A stretch of DNA of 64,000 nt from NCBI GenBank assembly GCA_035495795.1, contig DATJFF010000295.1, positions 21,230 through 85,229 on the forward strand. Reading direction: 5' to 3'. Made by a program: the position numbers and the translations under genes. The first letter of the stretch is position 1. Each line of letters opens with the position of its first letter. Below the pieces are notes generated by a model that ran no database searches, was not told where the DNA came from, and saw only the letters and a list, made by a program, of their open reading frames with translations. This document shows positions 28,444 to 37,166 of this stretch, in pieces. This DNA is from VFZN01 sp035495795 (GTDB lineage: Bacteria > Acidobacteriota > Vicinamibacteria > Vicinamibacterales > UBA2999).

Positions 28444-29658
28444 TCATTGCGTCACCGCGGTTGTCGCGGGGCCGAGCGGTGCATCCATCGCGACCACGCT
28501 GGCTGCGACCTTCGCGCCCGGCCGGACGCGCTGCAGCCCGTTCAGGACAATCCGGTCGCCGGCCGACAACCCGCTCTGGACGATGCGGAACCCGTCGACA
28601 ACGGGTCCGAGCATGACCTCCCGGTAGCCGACAATGCCGGCCTCGTCCACGACGTAGACGAACTTCTTGCCGAGGTCGGTACCGACCGCACGATCCTGGA
28701 TGAGCACCCCGTGATGCTTTCCTCCGCCCGACAGGCGGATCCGGACGAAGAGTCCCGGTGTGAGCTCGCCGCGCGGATTGGCGAAGACCGCTCTGCCGCG
28801 AATGGTGCCTGTGGCCGGGTTCAGCTGGTTGTCGATGAAATCGAGCCGTCCTTCGCGGGGGAACCCGTTGTCCGAGGCCAGCGCCATCTGCACCGGCTTG
28901 CGGGCGCTGCCGCCGCGCGACGCCAACCCCGCATGCGGCGTGCCCTGGTAGCGCAGGAAGAGCTGCTCGTCGGCGTCGAAGTAGGCGTAGATGGGATCCA
29001 TCGACACCACGGTCGTCAAGAGCGTGGCCTCGCCTGGTCCGCTCGACACCAGGTTGCCCTCGGTGATGATGGCGCGTCCGGCCCGTCCCTCGATCGGCGC
29101 CGACACGCGAGTGAATTCGAGATTGAGCTCTGCGGCACGAAGGGCAGCCTCCACCCCCGCCAGCTGGGCACGTGCCTCGTCGCGGAACGCCGAGCGCCGC
29201 TCGAACTCCTCGTGGGCGATCGCGTTCTCCGCCTGCAGCCGGCCGGCTCGAGAGAACTCGGAGTCGGCGCGGGTCACGACTGCACGGGCGCGAGTGAGTT
29301 CGGCACGCAGCCTGTCGGCCTCAGCTTCGAACGGGCGCGGATCGATCTGGAAGAGCAGCTGCCCACGGCGAACCACGGCGCCTTCCGTGAAGTGCACGCT
29401 CGAGATGTAGCCTGAGACGCGAGGACGGATCGCGACCGAGTCCACCGCCTCGAGCCGGCCGGTGAACTCGTCCCACTGGGTCACTTCGCGATCGAGCACT
29501 GCTGCCACCGTTACCGGAACCGGCGGTGGCTCCCCGGGCTGTTGGGCCTCGGTGGGCACGCAGGCGATGGCAAACGTGGTGAAGAGCGTCAGCGTAGCTG
29601 CCTGAAGCAGCCGTGACGCGGACGTCAATCTGCTGGGGTGAACGAACCGCGGTTGCAT
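28444..29658 (-). CDS. RND efflux periplasmic adaptor (membrane fusion protein, MexE-like)
   Basis: 404 aa with a lipoprotein-type leader (TLFTTFAIAC). Domains in order: beta-barrel and lipoyl halves (EFTGRLEAVDSVAIRPRVSGYISSVHFTEGAVVRRGQLLFQIDPRPF), an alpha-helical hairpin (about residues 115-175), the second lipoyl half (TRVSAPIEGRAGRA), then the barrel and membrane-proximal domains. It bridges the pump and the outer membrane channel. First gene of the efflux operon; 207 bp separate it from the divergent histidine kinase gene, which may regulate it. Confidence 0.94.
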   Translation of the reverse strand: MQPRFVHPSRLTSASRLLQAATLTLFTTFAIACVPTEAQQPGEPPPVPVTVAAVLDREVTQWDEFTGRLEAVDSVAIRPRVSGYISSVHFTEGAVVRRGQLLFQIDPRPFEAEADRLRAELTRARAVVTRADSEFSRAGRLQAENAIAHEEFERRSAFRDEARAQLAGVEAALRAAELNLEFTRVSAPIEGRAGRAIITEGNLVSSGPGEATLLTTVVSMDPIYAYFDADEQLFLRYQGTPHAGLASRGGSARKPVQMALASDNGFPREGRLDFIDNQLNPATGTIRGRAVFANPRGELTPGLFVRIRLSGGGKHHGVLIQDRAVGTDLGKKFVYVVDEAGIVGYREVMLGPVVDGFRIVQSGLSAGDRIVLNGLQRVRPGAKVAASVVAMDAPLGPATTAVTQ

Positions 29659-29865
29659 AGACCATCAGCATGAAGATTGAAGCCGGCGCTCACAATCGGG
29701 CGTGGGGCTCACCTCGGGCTCCGTCCTGTGCGGCAGTTCACGATCGATCCGATATGCGACACGGGACTGCGACTTTTGGACGATGGCGGGACCGTCCTTC
29801 AGGACAGACGCCGCGCCCCGGCGAGCCTGATACGCTGGAAGGAAGATTCCGGGAGGAAGGGACGC
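29659..29865. other. intergenic region between efflux operon and two-component system
   Basis: About 207 bp between divergent genes. The only notable element is a TACGCT (29831-29836) that could be a plus-strand -10, 29 nt before the GTG. I saw no repeat array or conserved operator here, unlike most other gaps in the window. Confidence 0.4.
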
Positions 29866-31218
29866 GTGAAGAACCCCGACAGTATCGCCACGGCCTCGGT
29901 AGCAGACACGTCCCAGGGGTGGGCATGCGAGACGGCACCAGCCAGCGAGCCGCCGGGGGCGGTCGGTGAAGTACAGGCCCTGAGGCTCGCGCTCGCCAAC
30001 GAGCGCGACAGCCGTCGCCGCGCCGAATGCCTCGCACACATCCAGAGCGATGCCATGCAGCTTGCCCTCGACCTGCTGGTCCGCGAGCCCGACATCGACG
30101 GTTTCTTCGGCACCTTCATCGAGACGCTGGTTCACGACTGCGAAGGCCAGGCCTGCGGGGTGTTCCTGATCGATCAGGACCAGCAGGGCGCGCACCTCTG
30201 GATGGCCTACTTCGAAAATCAGCTGTTCACGCACCACAGTCCTGACTGGCGGCAGCTCGCGCTGCCGCGCCGGAGCATGGCCGACCACTTGTTCGCCCAC
30301 AAAGCGGGCTGGACCGACACCACGGAGTATTCGGGTGACGATGCGCGGCTTCCCGAAGCGGTGAGGACCTTCAACCGCAACGTCGGCGCGGACTCGCTGG
30401 CGGTGGCCCCGCTGGTGCTCGGCGCCCAGACACTCGGCTGGATCGCACTGGCGAACGGCCCGGCGTCGTTGTGCGAGGGCGAATGGCGAGTCGCGCTCCT
30501 GCGCGCCGTCGCGCGGCAGGCCACGCTTGCCCTTCATCAGAGCCGGGTGGCCCGGCGCAGTGCCGACGAGGAGCGGCGAAAGGCGATTCTCGAGGAACGC
30601 AATCGGCTGGCCCGCGATATTCACGACACCCTGGCCCAGGGCTTTGCCGCCATCCTCATGCAGCTTCAGGGCGCCAGGCGCGAGGCCTGCACCCTGCCGC
30701 CCCGCGTCGCCTCGAAGCTCGAGACAGCCGTCGAGCTCGCGCGCAATCACATCATCGAAGCCCGCCGCTCGGTGAGCGCCTTGCGGCCGCACGTCGCCGG
30801 CGGTGAGGATCTCGCCTCGGCCTTGCGGCGCGTCGCCGACCGGACCCGCCGGACCACGGAAATTCCGATCGAGATCGTGCTCGACGAGCTGCCGCCCTAT
30901 GGGGACGCCATCGAGCGCGAGATCGTCAGCATCGCGCAGGAAGCGCTCACCAACGCGGTGCGTCACTCCTCCGCGCGGCGGATCACGCTCCGCGCCGCTT
31001 CAGCGCGGTCGATCGGCGTCCGGCTCACCGTGCAGGACGATGGCCGGGGCATTTCCGGCGACCGACGATCCGCGGGCTTCGGCCTGACCAGCATGCAGGA
31101 GCGGGCCGATCGCATCGGCGCCTCACTCACGATCGTGACCGCGCCGCGGGCCGGAACCGAAGTGGTGGTGGCCTGGGAGCCGACGGTGGCCCCGTCGGAT
31201 GCTTATGCCGCAGGGTAG
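29866..31218 (+). CDS. GAF-domain sensor histidine kinase (NarL/HisKA_3 type)
   Basis: 450-aa cytoplasmic kinase, no membrane segments. A GAF-like sensor domain spans about residues 60-225. The dimerisation/phosphoacceptor domain follows with H253 in RLARDIHDTLAQGF. The HATPase domain has the N-box AQEALTNAVRHS, the G1 box DDGRGI and the G2 box GFGLTSMQERA. The GTG at 29866 is chosen because GGGAGGAAG lies just upstream; an ATG at 29677 would add 63 residues without domain resemblance. Its end overlaps the response regulator start by 20 nt, so they form one unit. The signal is unknown. Confidence 0.92.
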   Translation: MKNPDSIATASVADTSQGWACETAPASEPPGAVGEVQALRLALANERDSRRRAECLAHIQSDAMQLALDLLVREPDIDGFFGTFIETLVHDCEGQACGVFLIDQDQQGAHLWMAYFENQLFTHHSPDWRQLALPRRSMADHLFAHKAGWTDTTEYSGDDARLPEAVRTFNRNVGADSLAVAPLVLGAQTLGWIALANGPASLCEGEWRVALLRAVARQATLALHQSRVARRSADEERRKAILEERNRLARDIHDTLAQGFAAILMQLQGARREACTLPPRVASKLETAVELARNHIIEARRSVSALRPHVAGGEDLASALRRVADRTRRTTEIPIEIVLDELPPYGDAIEREIVSIAQEALTNAVRHSSARRITLRAASARSIGVRLTVQDDGRGISGDRRSAGFGLTSMQERADRIGASLTIVTAPRAGTEVVVAWEPTVAPSDAYAAG

Positions 31219-31867
31219 CCTTGCCGCCGACACTGTTGAGGCCGCAGCGCGAGCGCGCGTGCTCGTGGTGGACGATCACGCCCTGTTTCGAACCGGTGTC
31301 GCCAACATCATCAACCAGGAATCCGATCTCGCTGTCGTCGCGGAGGCTGGCAACGGGGCCGAGGCGGTGGAGGCCTACGAGCGTCATCACCCGGACGTGA
31401 CTTTGCTGGATCTGCGCATGCCGGTGATGGAGGGCGTCGAGGCCGTGCGCCGGATCCGCGCTCGCGACCCACAAGCACGGGTCATCGTCCTCACGACATA
31501 CGACACCGACGAAGATATCTCTCGCGCGCTGAAGGCGGGTGCCAAGGCGTACGTGCTCAAGGACATCTCCGCCGAGGCGCTGATCGGCTGCATTCACGAC
31601 GTACTGAGCGGCAAGACCTACCTCGCACCGGCGGCCGCCGCGAAGCTGGCCGAGGGCGTGACACGGGTCCAGCTCACCCCGCGCGAGTTGTCGTCCCTGC
31701 GGCTTCTCGCCGAAGGTAAGGCCAACAAGGAGATCGCCCATGAGCTGCAGATCAGCGAGCGCACGGTCAAGACCCATCTCGGTCATCTGTTCGAGAAGCT
31801 CGGTGTTACGAATCGCACCGAAGCGGTGAAGGTCGCGACCCGGCGCGGATTGGTACGGTTCGAGTAA
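31199..31867 (+). CDS. NarL/LuxR-type response regulator
   Basis: 222-aa transcription factor. The receiver domain has the acidic pair D25/D26 and the phosphoacceptor D71 in VTLLDLRMPVMEG. The C-terminal LuxR-type helix-turn-helix reads LTPRELSSLRLLAEGKANKEIAHELQISERTVKTHLGHLFEKLGV. It is the partner of the overlapping histidine kinase. A target could be the divergent efflux operon, but no operator is recognisable. Start at the ATG 31199 or 31205. Confidence 0.94.
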   Translation: MLMPQGSLAADTVEAAARARVLVVDDHALFRTGVANIINQESDLAVVAEAGNGAEAVEAYERHHPDVTLLDLRMPVMEGVEAVRRIRARDPQARVIVLTTYDTDEDISRALKAGAKAYVLKDISAEALIGCIHDVLSGKTYLAPAAAAKLAEGVTRVQLTPRELSSLRLLAEGKANKEIAHELQISERTVKTHLGHLFEKLGVTNRTEAVKVATRRGLVRFE

Positions 31868-31873
31868 TCCATA

Positions 31874-31888
31874 GCGCAGTTTCTGCGC
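31874..31888. terminator. perfect 6-bp palindrome with 3-nt loop
   Basis: gcgcag-TTT-ctgcgc lies 6 nt after the response regulator stop codon. It may be a weak terminator, though no U-tract follows. It shares the 3-nt-loop geometry of the palindromes at 37167-37502. Confidence 0.45.
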
Positions 31889-31968
31889 ACACTTCGCACT
31901 TTCTGAAACGTCCCCGATCGCATCGGCGCTCGACGTTCGCGCACGGCTCTGCGCGCGCGTCGTTCTCC

Positions 31969-31997
31969 TTGACACGCCTGTACTCCACTGCCATCGT
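31969..31997 (+). promoter_or_regulatory. candidate sigma-70 promoter for recQ
   Basis: TTGACA (31969-31974) and CATCGT (31992-31997) are separated by 17 nt. The start would be near 32004, 24 nt before the ATG at 32028, with AGGTAAGG as possible ribosome binding site. Confidence 0.35.
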
Positions 31998-32027
31998 CGT
32001 CGTCCGGCACCAGGTAAGGCGTGAGAC

Positions 32028-33758
32028 ATGGTTGATCTCCTCGAGACACTGCGCCGACGATTCGGCCACAGTGAATTTCGCGACGCGCAGGAGCCGCTCG
32101 TGCGCGCGGTGCTGGCTGGCGGCGATGTGCTCGCGGTGATGCCGACCGGATCCGGCAAGTCGCTGTGCTACCAGTTGCCGGCACTGATGCTGGACGGGAC
32201 GATGCTCGTCGTCTCGCCGCTGATCTCGTTGATGAAGGACCAAGTCGACGAGCTCGCTCGGCGGGGCATTGCTGGAGCGGCGCTGCACTCGATGCTGACT
32301 TCCGACCGGCGGCGTGACGTAATTCGCCGCGCCCGAGCCGGGGAACTGCGGCTGCTCTACGTCGCACCGGAACGCTTCGCAAGCGACGAGTTCATGCGCC
32401 TCCTAAACGAGCTGCGCGTGTCGCGCTTCGTCATCGACGAAGCGCACTGCGTGTCTGAGTGGGGCCACGATTTCCGCCCGGATTACCGTCGCCTCAAGGA
32501 CGCCGCGGCAACGTGCCTCCGCAGTGAAGCCGCGGGACGGCCGCCGATGGCGGCGTTTACAGCGACGGCCACTCCTGAAGTGCGAAGCGACATCATCGCC
32601 CTGCTTGGCCTGAACGAGCCGCAGGTGATCGTCGCCGGCTTCGACCGGCCGAACATCTATCTCTCGGTCGAAGCGGTGGCTGACGACCAGGTCAAGCACG
32701 GCCGGCTGCCTGGGCTGGTGGCCGGGCATCGATCCCTTGTTTATGCCGCAACGCGTCGCACCGCGGAAGCGGCTACCGCCACGCTGACGACCGCGGGGCT
32801 GTCGGCGGCGACCTACCACGCGGGCCTCGATGACGAGGAGCGGACGCGGGTGCAGGACGGCTTCGCGGCCGGACGGATCGGAATCGTCTGCGCCACCAAC
32901 GCATTCGGCATGGGCATCGACCGACCTGATGTCGAGGTCGTCGTGCACCTCGCGATTCCGGGATCGGTCGAGGCCTACTACCAGGAGATCGGACGTGCCG
33001 GACGAGACGGCCGTGACGCGCACGCGGTGTTGTTCTGGTATCCCGAGGACGTCGGCATCCGCGAGTTCCTGATCGAGATTCCACGGCCGGACTCTCCGGC
33101 GCGGCGCAGAACACCGGTCGAGCCTGCTGAGGTCGAAAAGCGGAAAGAGATCGAACGCAGCAAGCTGCGGCGCATGGTGGCGTATGCGGAGGGTGGAGGC
33201 TGCCTTCGGGCAACGATACTGCGCTACTTCGGCGACCCGGCCGCGCGCGAACCGTGTGGCGCCTGCAGCAATTGCCGCCGGCCTGGCGTGCTCGACCCCG
33301 CTGAACGCGACATCCTCAGACAAGTGTTGAGGGGCATCATTGGAGCGGGCGAGCGGTACGGCCGGCGCCGCATCACCGCAATGCTGCACGGTGACAGCGA
33401 GGATCTGCCCCCGACGTTGTGCCACCTGTCGATGACTGGTGCGCTCCGCCACGAGCCGCCCGAGACCATCTCGGCATGGATAGGTGCCGCGATCGACGGC
33501 GGCCTGTTGACCGTCTCCAGGGACCAGTACCGGATCTTGAGCGTTACGCCGCGTGGCCGTGATGTGATCGCCGGCCGCGATCGCGATCCAATGATCGTCG
33601 CTCCCGCACGGGTAACCGCGCGGCGGAGCTGGCGCGACGACGTTCGTGCGCTGCGCGATTGGCGGGATTGGCGTGGCTGGCGATCTGAACCATGGGACGA
33701 GGGGCTCGACGCTGACTCGAGGGGTACCGACCCACACCGCCGATACCGGCCGCGCTGA
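32028..33758 (+). CDS. recQ: RecQ-family ATP-dependent DNA helicase
   Basis: 576-aa 3'-5' superfamily 2 helicase. Walker A is PTGSGKSLCYQLPA, motif II is IDEAHCVSEWGHDFRPDY with the RecQ aromatic-rich loop, and motif VI is QEIGRAGRDGRDA. The RecQ zinc-binding subdomain has C residues in GGCLRATILRYFGD and CGACSNCRRPG, followed by a winged-helix region (about residues 430-520). There is no HRDC domain, and the last ~50 residues are Arg/Trp/Asp-rich low-complexity sequence. It acts in recombination and replication restart. Confidence 0.94.
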   Translation: MVDLLETLRRRFGHSEFRDAQEPLVRAVLAGGDVLAVMPTGSGKSLCYQLPALMLDGTMLVVSPLISLMKDQVDELARRGIAGAALHSMLTSDRRRDVIRRARAGELRLLYVAPERFASDEFMRLLNELRVSRFVIDEAHCVSEWGHDFRPDYRRLKDAAATCLRSEAAGRPPMAAFTATATPEVRSDIIALLGLNEPQVIVAGFDRPNIYLSVEAVADDQVKHGRLPGLVAGHRSLVYAATRRTAEAATATLTTAGLSAATYHAGLDDEERTRVQDGFAAGRIGIVCATNAFGMGIDRPDVEVVVHLAIPGSVEAYYQEIGRAGRDGRDAHAVLFWYPEDVGIREFLIEIPRPDSPARRRTPVEPAEVEKRKEIERSKLRRMVAYAEGGGCLRATILRYFGDPAAREPCGACSNCRRPGVLDPAERDILRQVLRGIIGAGERYGRRRITAMLHGDSEDLPPTLCHLSMTGALRHEPPETISAWIGAAIDGGLLTVSRDQYRILSVTPRGRDVIAGRDRDPMIVAPARVTARRSWRDDVRALRDWRDWRGWRSEPWDEGLDADSRGTDPHRRYRPR

Positions 33759-33837
33759 GTGAGCGGAGCTCGGCGGCCGTTGGAATCGCATGTCTGCCTT
33801 CCCATCCCGAGCTCGCCGCCTGATCGCGCGCGGTAGC

Positions 33838-33843
33838 TATACT
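33838..33843 (+). promoter_or_regulatory. candidate -10 box TATACT
   Basis: TATACT lies 38 nt before the ATG at 33882. The same hexamer precedes the S9 peptidase and ilvE genes, which supports it as the common -10 sequence of this genome. Confidence 0.4.
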
Positions 33844-33881
33844 GGTTCGGCCCGAACGAGGCTGGGCGTACGAGCGACCGC

Positions 33882-35375
33882 ATGATGATTGCCGCGATGA
33901 GAGTGGGCGTCCGCGATAGCGCCGCCGCCATTGGACTGGACAAACGCCTCGTCGGCGTGTGCGCCCAGGAGCGCGTCATGCGCGTCCGGGGAGGGCCGAC
34001 GCCGGGTGGCGTACCCGACGAAGCGCTGGACCTGCTGCTGCAGCGCGCCGGGCGTACGCGGGGCGAGATCTGCCGCATGATGCAAATCGGGGGCGGGGAG
34101 CCGGTTGCAACGGCGGAGACCGTCAGGCTCGACGATCATTTCGCGCACGCCTGCACGGCCTACCTGACGAGCCCGTTCGATCGGTCCGCGATTGTCGTGT
34201 GCGACCACGACACGCCTTCGGTGAGCGTGTGGGCCGGGCGCGACGGCACGATTGCTCCAGTGGACCTGGCATGGTCCGGTCCGGGGTTTTCGGAGGCCTA
34301 CACCCGATGCGCGCTGGCGCTGGGATTTCCGCGCGACACCGCGACGCAGCGTTTCGAGGCACTGGCGCGTCTCCGCCCCGACGCCCGGGATGCGCGCGTC
34401 GACCAGTTGTTCGATCTCGCCGGTGATGCGCTGCGTGTGGATTCGACGCTCGAACAGGTTGTCGCCGGCCTCGGAGGCGGCGCGCACGCGGGCAACCCGC
34501 GGCAGCGCGCCGAACTCGCCGCGTCGCTCGAGGCACGAATCGCCGACCTGCTCGTTGGTTTTCTCGAACGGGTTCGCAAGCGAGTCGCCCTCGACAACGT
34601 GTGTCTGGGCGGCAGCCTGTTCTATCACTCGTCGATCAACACCCGGGTCCGTTCGGCGGGAGTCTTCGCGGACGCCTTCGTCCCAATCGATCCGGGCGAC
34701 GCCGGCGTCGTCGCCGGCGCAGTGCTGCATGGGTACGGCGGACGTCCAGAGCCAGCGTCGCCGTTTCTCGGCCCGGCCTACTCGTCGGAGGAGACGAAGG
34801 AGGTGCTCGACAACTGCAAGCTGCAATATGCCTGGGAGAGCGAGTCGGCGATCCTGGCTGACGCGGTGGACTCTTTGATGCAGGGACGCCTCGTCGCGTG
34901 GTTCGACGCCGAAATGGAATGGGGGCCGCGGTCCCTTGGGGCGCGAAGCATTCTGGCCAGCCCGTTCGCGCCCTACGTCCTCGAGAACCTCAATCGCTTC
35001 CTCAAGCATCGCGAACCGTGGCGCGGGTACGCGCTGAGCGGCCTCAAGGAGTCCGTCGCTGCGCACTTCAACGGGCCGGCGGATGCGCCGTTCATGGAAG
35101 GCGACTACCGGCCGCTGGACGCGGCCGCGTTCCGGCACGTGCTGCCCGCGGATACCGCGGCGGTTCGGCTACATACCGTCAGCAGCGAGGCGCTACCGCG
35201 CTTCGCTCGGCTGCTCGAGGCGTTCGGCGCGGCGAGCGGTTTGCCGTTTCTGGTGAACACCTCGTTCAACGGCTTCCACGAGCCGGCGGTGTGCAGCCCG
35301 CGCGACGCGGTCCGCGTCTTCTACGGCTCGGGGCTGGACATGCTGGTGATGAACGGCTTCGTGCTGCACAAGTAG
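33882..35375 (+). CDS. carbamoyltransferase of the NodU/TobZ/CmcH family
   Basis: 497 aa, shorter than typical members (about 550-600 aa). The N-terminal Kae1-like half shows the metal/adenylate-binding DDHFAHACTAY and ASKHA-like IVVCDHDTPSV and CLGGSLFYHSSIN. The C-terminal carbamoyl-transfer domain has EMEWGPRSLGARSILASP and LPFLVNTSFNGFHEPAVCSPRDAV. These enzymes use carbamoyl phosphate and ATP to carbamoylate sugars, Nod factors or antibiotics. No biosynthetic cluster surrounds it, so the acceptor is unknown. The shortening is mostly in the first domain. Confidence 0.9.
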   Translation: MMIAAMRVGVRDSAAAIGLDKRLVGVCAQERVMRVRGGPTPGGVPDEALDLLLQRAGRTRGEICRMMQIGGGEPVATAETVRLDDHFAHACTAYLTSPFDRSAIVVCDHDTPSVSVWAGRDGTIAPVDLAWSGPGFSEAYTRCALALGFPRDTATQRFEALARLRPDARDARVDQLFDLAGDALRVDSTLEQVVAGLGGGAHAGNPRQRAELAASLEARIADLLVGFLERVRKRVALDNVCLGGSLFYHSSINTRVRSAGVFADAFVPIDPGDAGVVAGAVLHGYGGRPEPASPFLGPAYSSEETKEVLDNCKLQYAWESESAILADAVDSLMQGRLVAWFDAEMEWGPRSLGARSILASPFAPYVLENLNRFLKHREPWRGYALSGLKESVAAHFNGPADAPFMEGDYRPLDAAAFRHVLPADTAAVRLHTVSSEALPRFARLLEAFGAASGLPFLVNTSFNGFHEPAVCSPRDAVRVFYGSGLDMLVMNGFVLHK

Positions 35376-35400
35376 CCGGCGCAAGGCCCCGGGGCACTTG

Positions 35401-35709
35401 TCAGGCCGGAAGACCGGCGGGCCGTTCCGATTCGTCGAACCCGATGACGACGGTCCACGGCCGCACCGACCAGCGGGTGACGAGCCCGTTGAGCACGTAG
35501 GGATCGGTTTTGGCGAAGCTCTCGACGGTTGTGCGGTCCGGCGCCTTGAACACGAGCAGCGCACCGGCCGGCTCACCGAGCGCGCCGGCCATCACCAGCT
35601 CTCCGCGCGCGGCTGCCGTGCGCGCCTTTTCCAAGTGCGGTCCTCGGTACGGCGTCCGCTTGTCCGTGAACCCGTCGACGACTTCGTAGGTCAGTGCGAA
35701 GTAAGGCAT
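35401..35709 (-). CDS. YciI-like domain protein
   Basis: 102 aa, one YciI/ferredoxin-fold domain. It starts MPYFALTYEVV and has PYRGPHLEKARTAAARGELVMAGALGEP and the typical SFAKTDPYVLNGLVTRWSVRPW at the C-terminal half. The H in RGPHLEKA corresponds to the conserved family histidine. The ATG at 35709 gives normal family length. Function in this family is poorly known; some members are enzymes for chlorinated or dioxygenated aromatic intermediates. It ends 25 bp from the convergent carbamoyltransferase. Confidence 0.85.
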   Translation of the reverse strand: MPYFALTYEVVDGFTDKRTPYRGPHLEKARTAAARGELVMAGALGEPAGALLVFKAPDRTTVESFAKTDPYVLNGLVTRWSVRPWTVVIGFDESERPAGLPA

Positions 35710-35724
35710 CGCTCGTGTCCCGCT

Positions 35725-36000
35725 GTCCATTGAGGATTGAGGATTGACGATGGAGGATTCATTGACGATCCGGTGATTGGCGTTTGCGCCATTCGATTGT
35801 AGATTGCGGCATCGGCGCACTGACGATTGCCTCAATCACGATTGGCTTAGTGACCATGGTGGCATTGTGCGTCGCTCAATCGTGATTCGCTCAATCCGCC
35901 GTTGATCCAATGAACCGATCGCCAATCGATTGCAACAATCGCGCAATCGGCGGATCGCCAATGAATCGTCAATCGTCAGTCACCAATCGTCAATGGACGC
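35725..36000. repeat. ~275-bp inverted heptamer repeat region (cgattga / caatcg)
   Basis: The 302-bp gap between the YciI and ilvE genes is almost wholly degenerate heptamers: attgagg, attgacg and similar in the left part, and the reverse complement type (caatcgc, caatcgt) in the right part. The two halves could fold on each other. Segment 35784-35799 (ttgcgccattcgattg) is identical to 58101-58116 in the gap before the uracil-DNA glycosylase gene. I see no gene here. Confidence 0.88.
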
Positions 36001-36011
36001 GGGAGCCGTCG

Positions 36012-37079
36012 TCAGACGGCGACCATCCATTGGTGGCGGTCGGCGCCAGCGCCGGTCCGAATTGAGTCGAGCTCGGCGCCGACGCGGGCGAGCGGTGAGT
36101 CCGCCGTGATGGACGGCACCGTGATCTCCCGATCCTTGTGGCGCAGACGGCCCAGTGGCGCGATGGTGGCGGCGGTCCCGACCCCGGCGGCGCTCTGGAG
36201 TCGGCCGGCGGCGTGCGCGTCGAACACCTCGTCGATAGCGATGCGGCGTTCCTCGACCTTCACGCCCATCTCGCGGAGCAGCGTCAGCACCGAGTCACGG
36301 GTGATGCCGGGCAGAATCGTGCCTGAGAGCGGAGGCGTGACGACCGTGTCGTCGATGACGAACACCACGTTCATCAGGCCGGCTTCCTCGACATACCGGC
36401 GCTCGATGCCGTCCAGCCAGAGCACGTTGTGGAATCCCTTCGCCTGCGCCTCGCCCGCGGCGACGAGCGATCCGGCGTAGTTGCCGGCGCACTTGGCGGC
36501 GCCGGTGCCGCCCGGGAATGCGCGCACGTAGTGTTCCTCGGCCAGCAGGTCGACCGCGCCCGAGAAATACGGCCCGCTCGGATTGGTTTCGATCACGAAG
36601 CGGTACTTCTCCGATGGCCGGACGCCGAGCGGCTCGCCGGTGGCGAACATCACCGGCCGGATGTAGAGCGCGCTGCCGGGCTTGGCGGGGATCCACTGCA
36701 TGTCGACGCGGACCAGGGCGGCGGTGCCCTCGATGAAGATCGACGCGGGAATCTCGGGCATCGCCATCCGCCGGCAGGTGCGGTTCATGCGGGCGTGATT
36801 GGCGTCGGGTCGGAAGAGCGCGGCGCCGTTGCCGGGCCGCGGGAATGCCTTGAACCCTTCGAAGATGCCCTGGCCGTAATGGGCCACGAGCGGCGCCGGC
36901 GCCATCGGCATCTGGCCGTAGGGCACGATCACCGGGTCGCCCCACCGACCGTCAGCGTAGTCCGCGACGAGCACGTGGTCGCTGAAGACCGCGCCAAACG
37001 CGGCCGTGTCCCGCAGCTGCTCGGAGAAACGCGGGGTCGTCGTACGGGTCACGGGGATCGACGTGGCGGTCATGGACAC
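36012..37079 (-). CDS. ilvE: branched-chain amino acid aminotransferase
   Basis: 355-aa class IV PLP aminotransferase that transfers the amino group between glutamate and the keto acids of Leu, Ile and Val. The PLP lysine is K196 in GGTGAAKCAGNYAGS. Other family signatures are HYGQGIFEGFKAF, the RMNRTCRRMAMP substrate region and EEAGLMNVVFVI. Length and motifs match the larger BCAT group. The GTG at 37079 has AGGAGG 5 nt upstream; the ATG at 37073 is an alternative. A TATACT -10 lies about 37 nt upstream. Confidence 0.94.
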   Translation of the reverse strand: MSMTATSIPVTRTTTPRFSEQLRDTAAFGAVFSDHVLVADYADGRWGDPVIVPYGQMPMAPAPLVAHYGQGIFEGFKAFPRPGNGAALFRPDANHARMNRTCRRMAMPEIPASIFIEGTAALVRVDMQWIPAKPGSALYIRPVMFATGEPLGVRPSEKYRFVIETNPSGPYFSGAVDLLAEEHYVRAFPGGTGAAKCAGNYAGSLVAAGEAQAKGFHNVLWLDGIERRYVEEAGLMNVVFVIDDTVVTPPLSGTILPGITRDSVLTLLREMGVKVEERRIAIDEVFDAHAAGRLQSAAGVGTAATIAPLGRLRHKDREITVPSITADSPLARVGAELDSIRTGAGADRHQWMVAV

Positions 37080-37116
37080 GGGAACCTCCTGCAGGCAGCC
37101 CTCAGGCTAAAGGGCA

Positions 37117-37122
37117 AGTATA
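37117..37122 (-). promoter_or_regulatory. candidate -10 box TATACT for ilvE
   Basis: Minus-strand TATACT (37122-37117) predicts a start near 37110 and a leader of about 30 nt that carries the AGGAGG ribosome binding site. No attenuator-type leader peptide is evident. Confidence 0.45.
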
Positions 37123-37166
37123 GCCTTCGGGCTGCCTGCGGCCTCGCGGCCCCGCCGCTCGGTGGG

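Noticed and set aside
35725..36000. Possible CRISPR array
   Set aside because: Units are 7 nt and degenerate, there are no ~30-nt direct repeats with unique spacers, and no cas genes.
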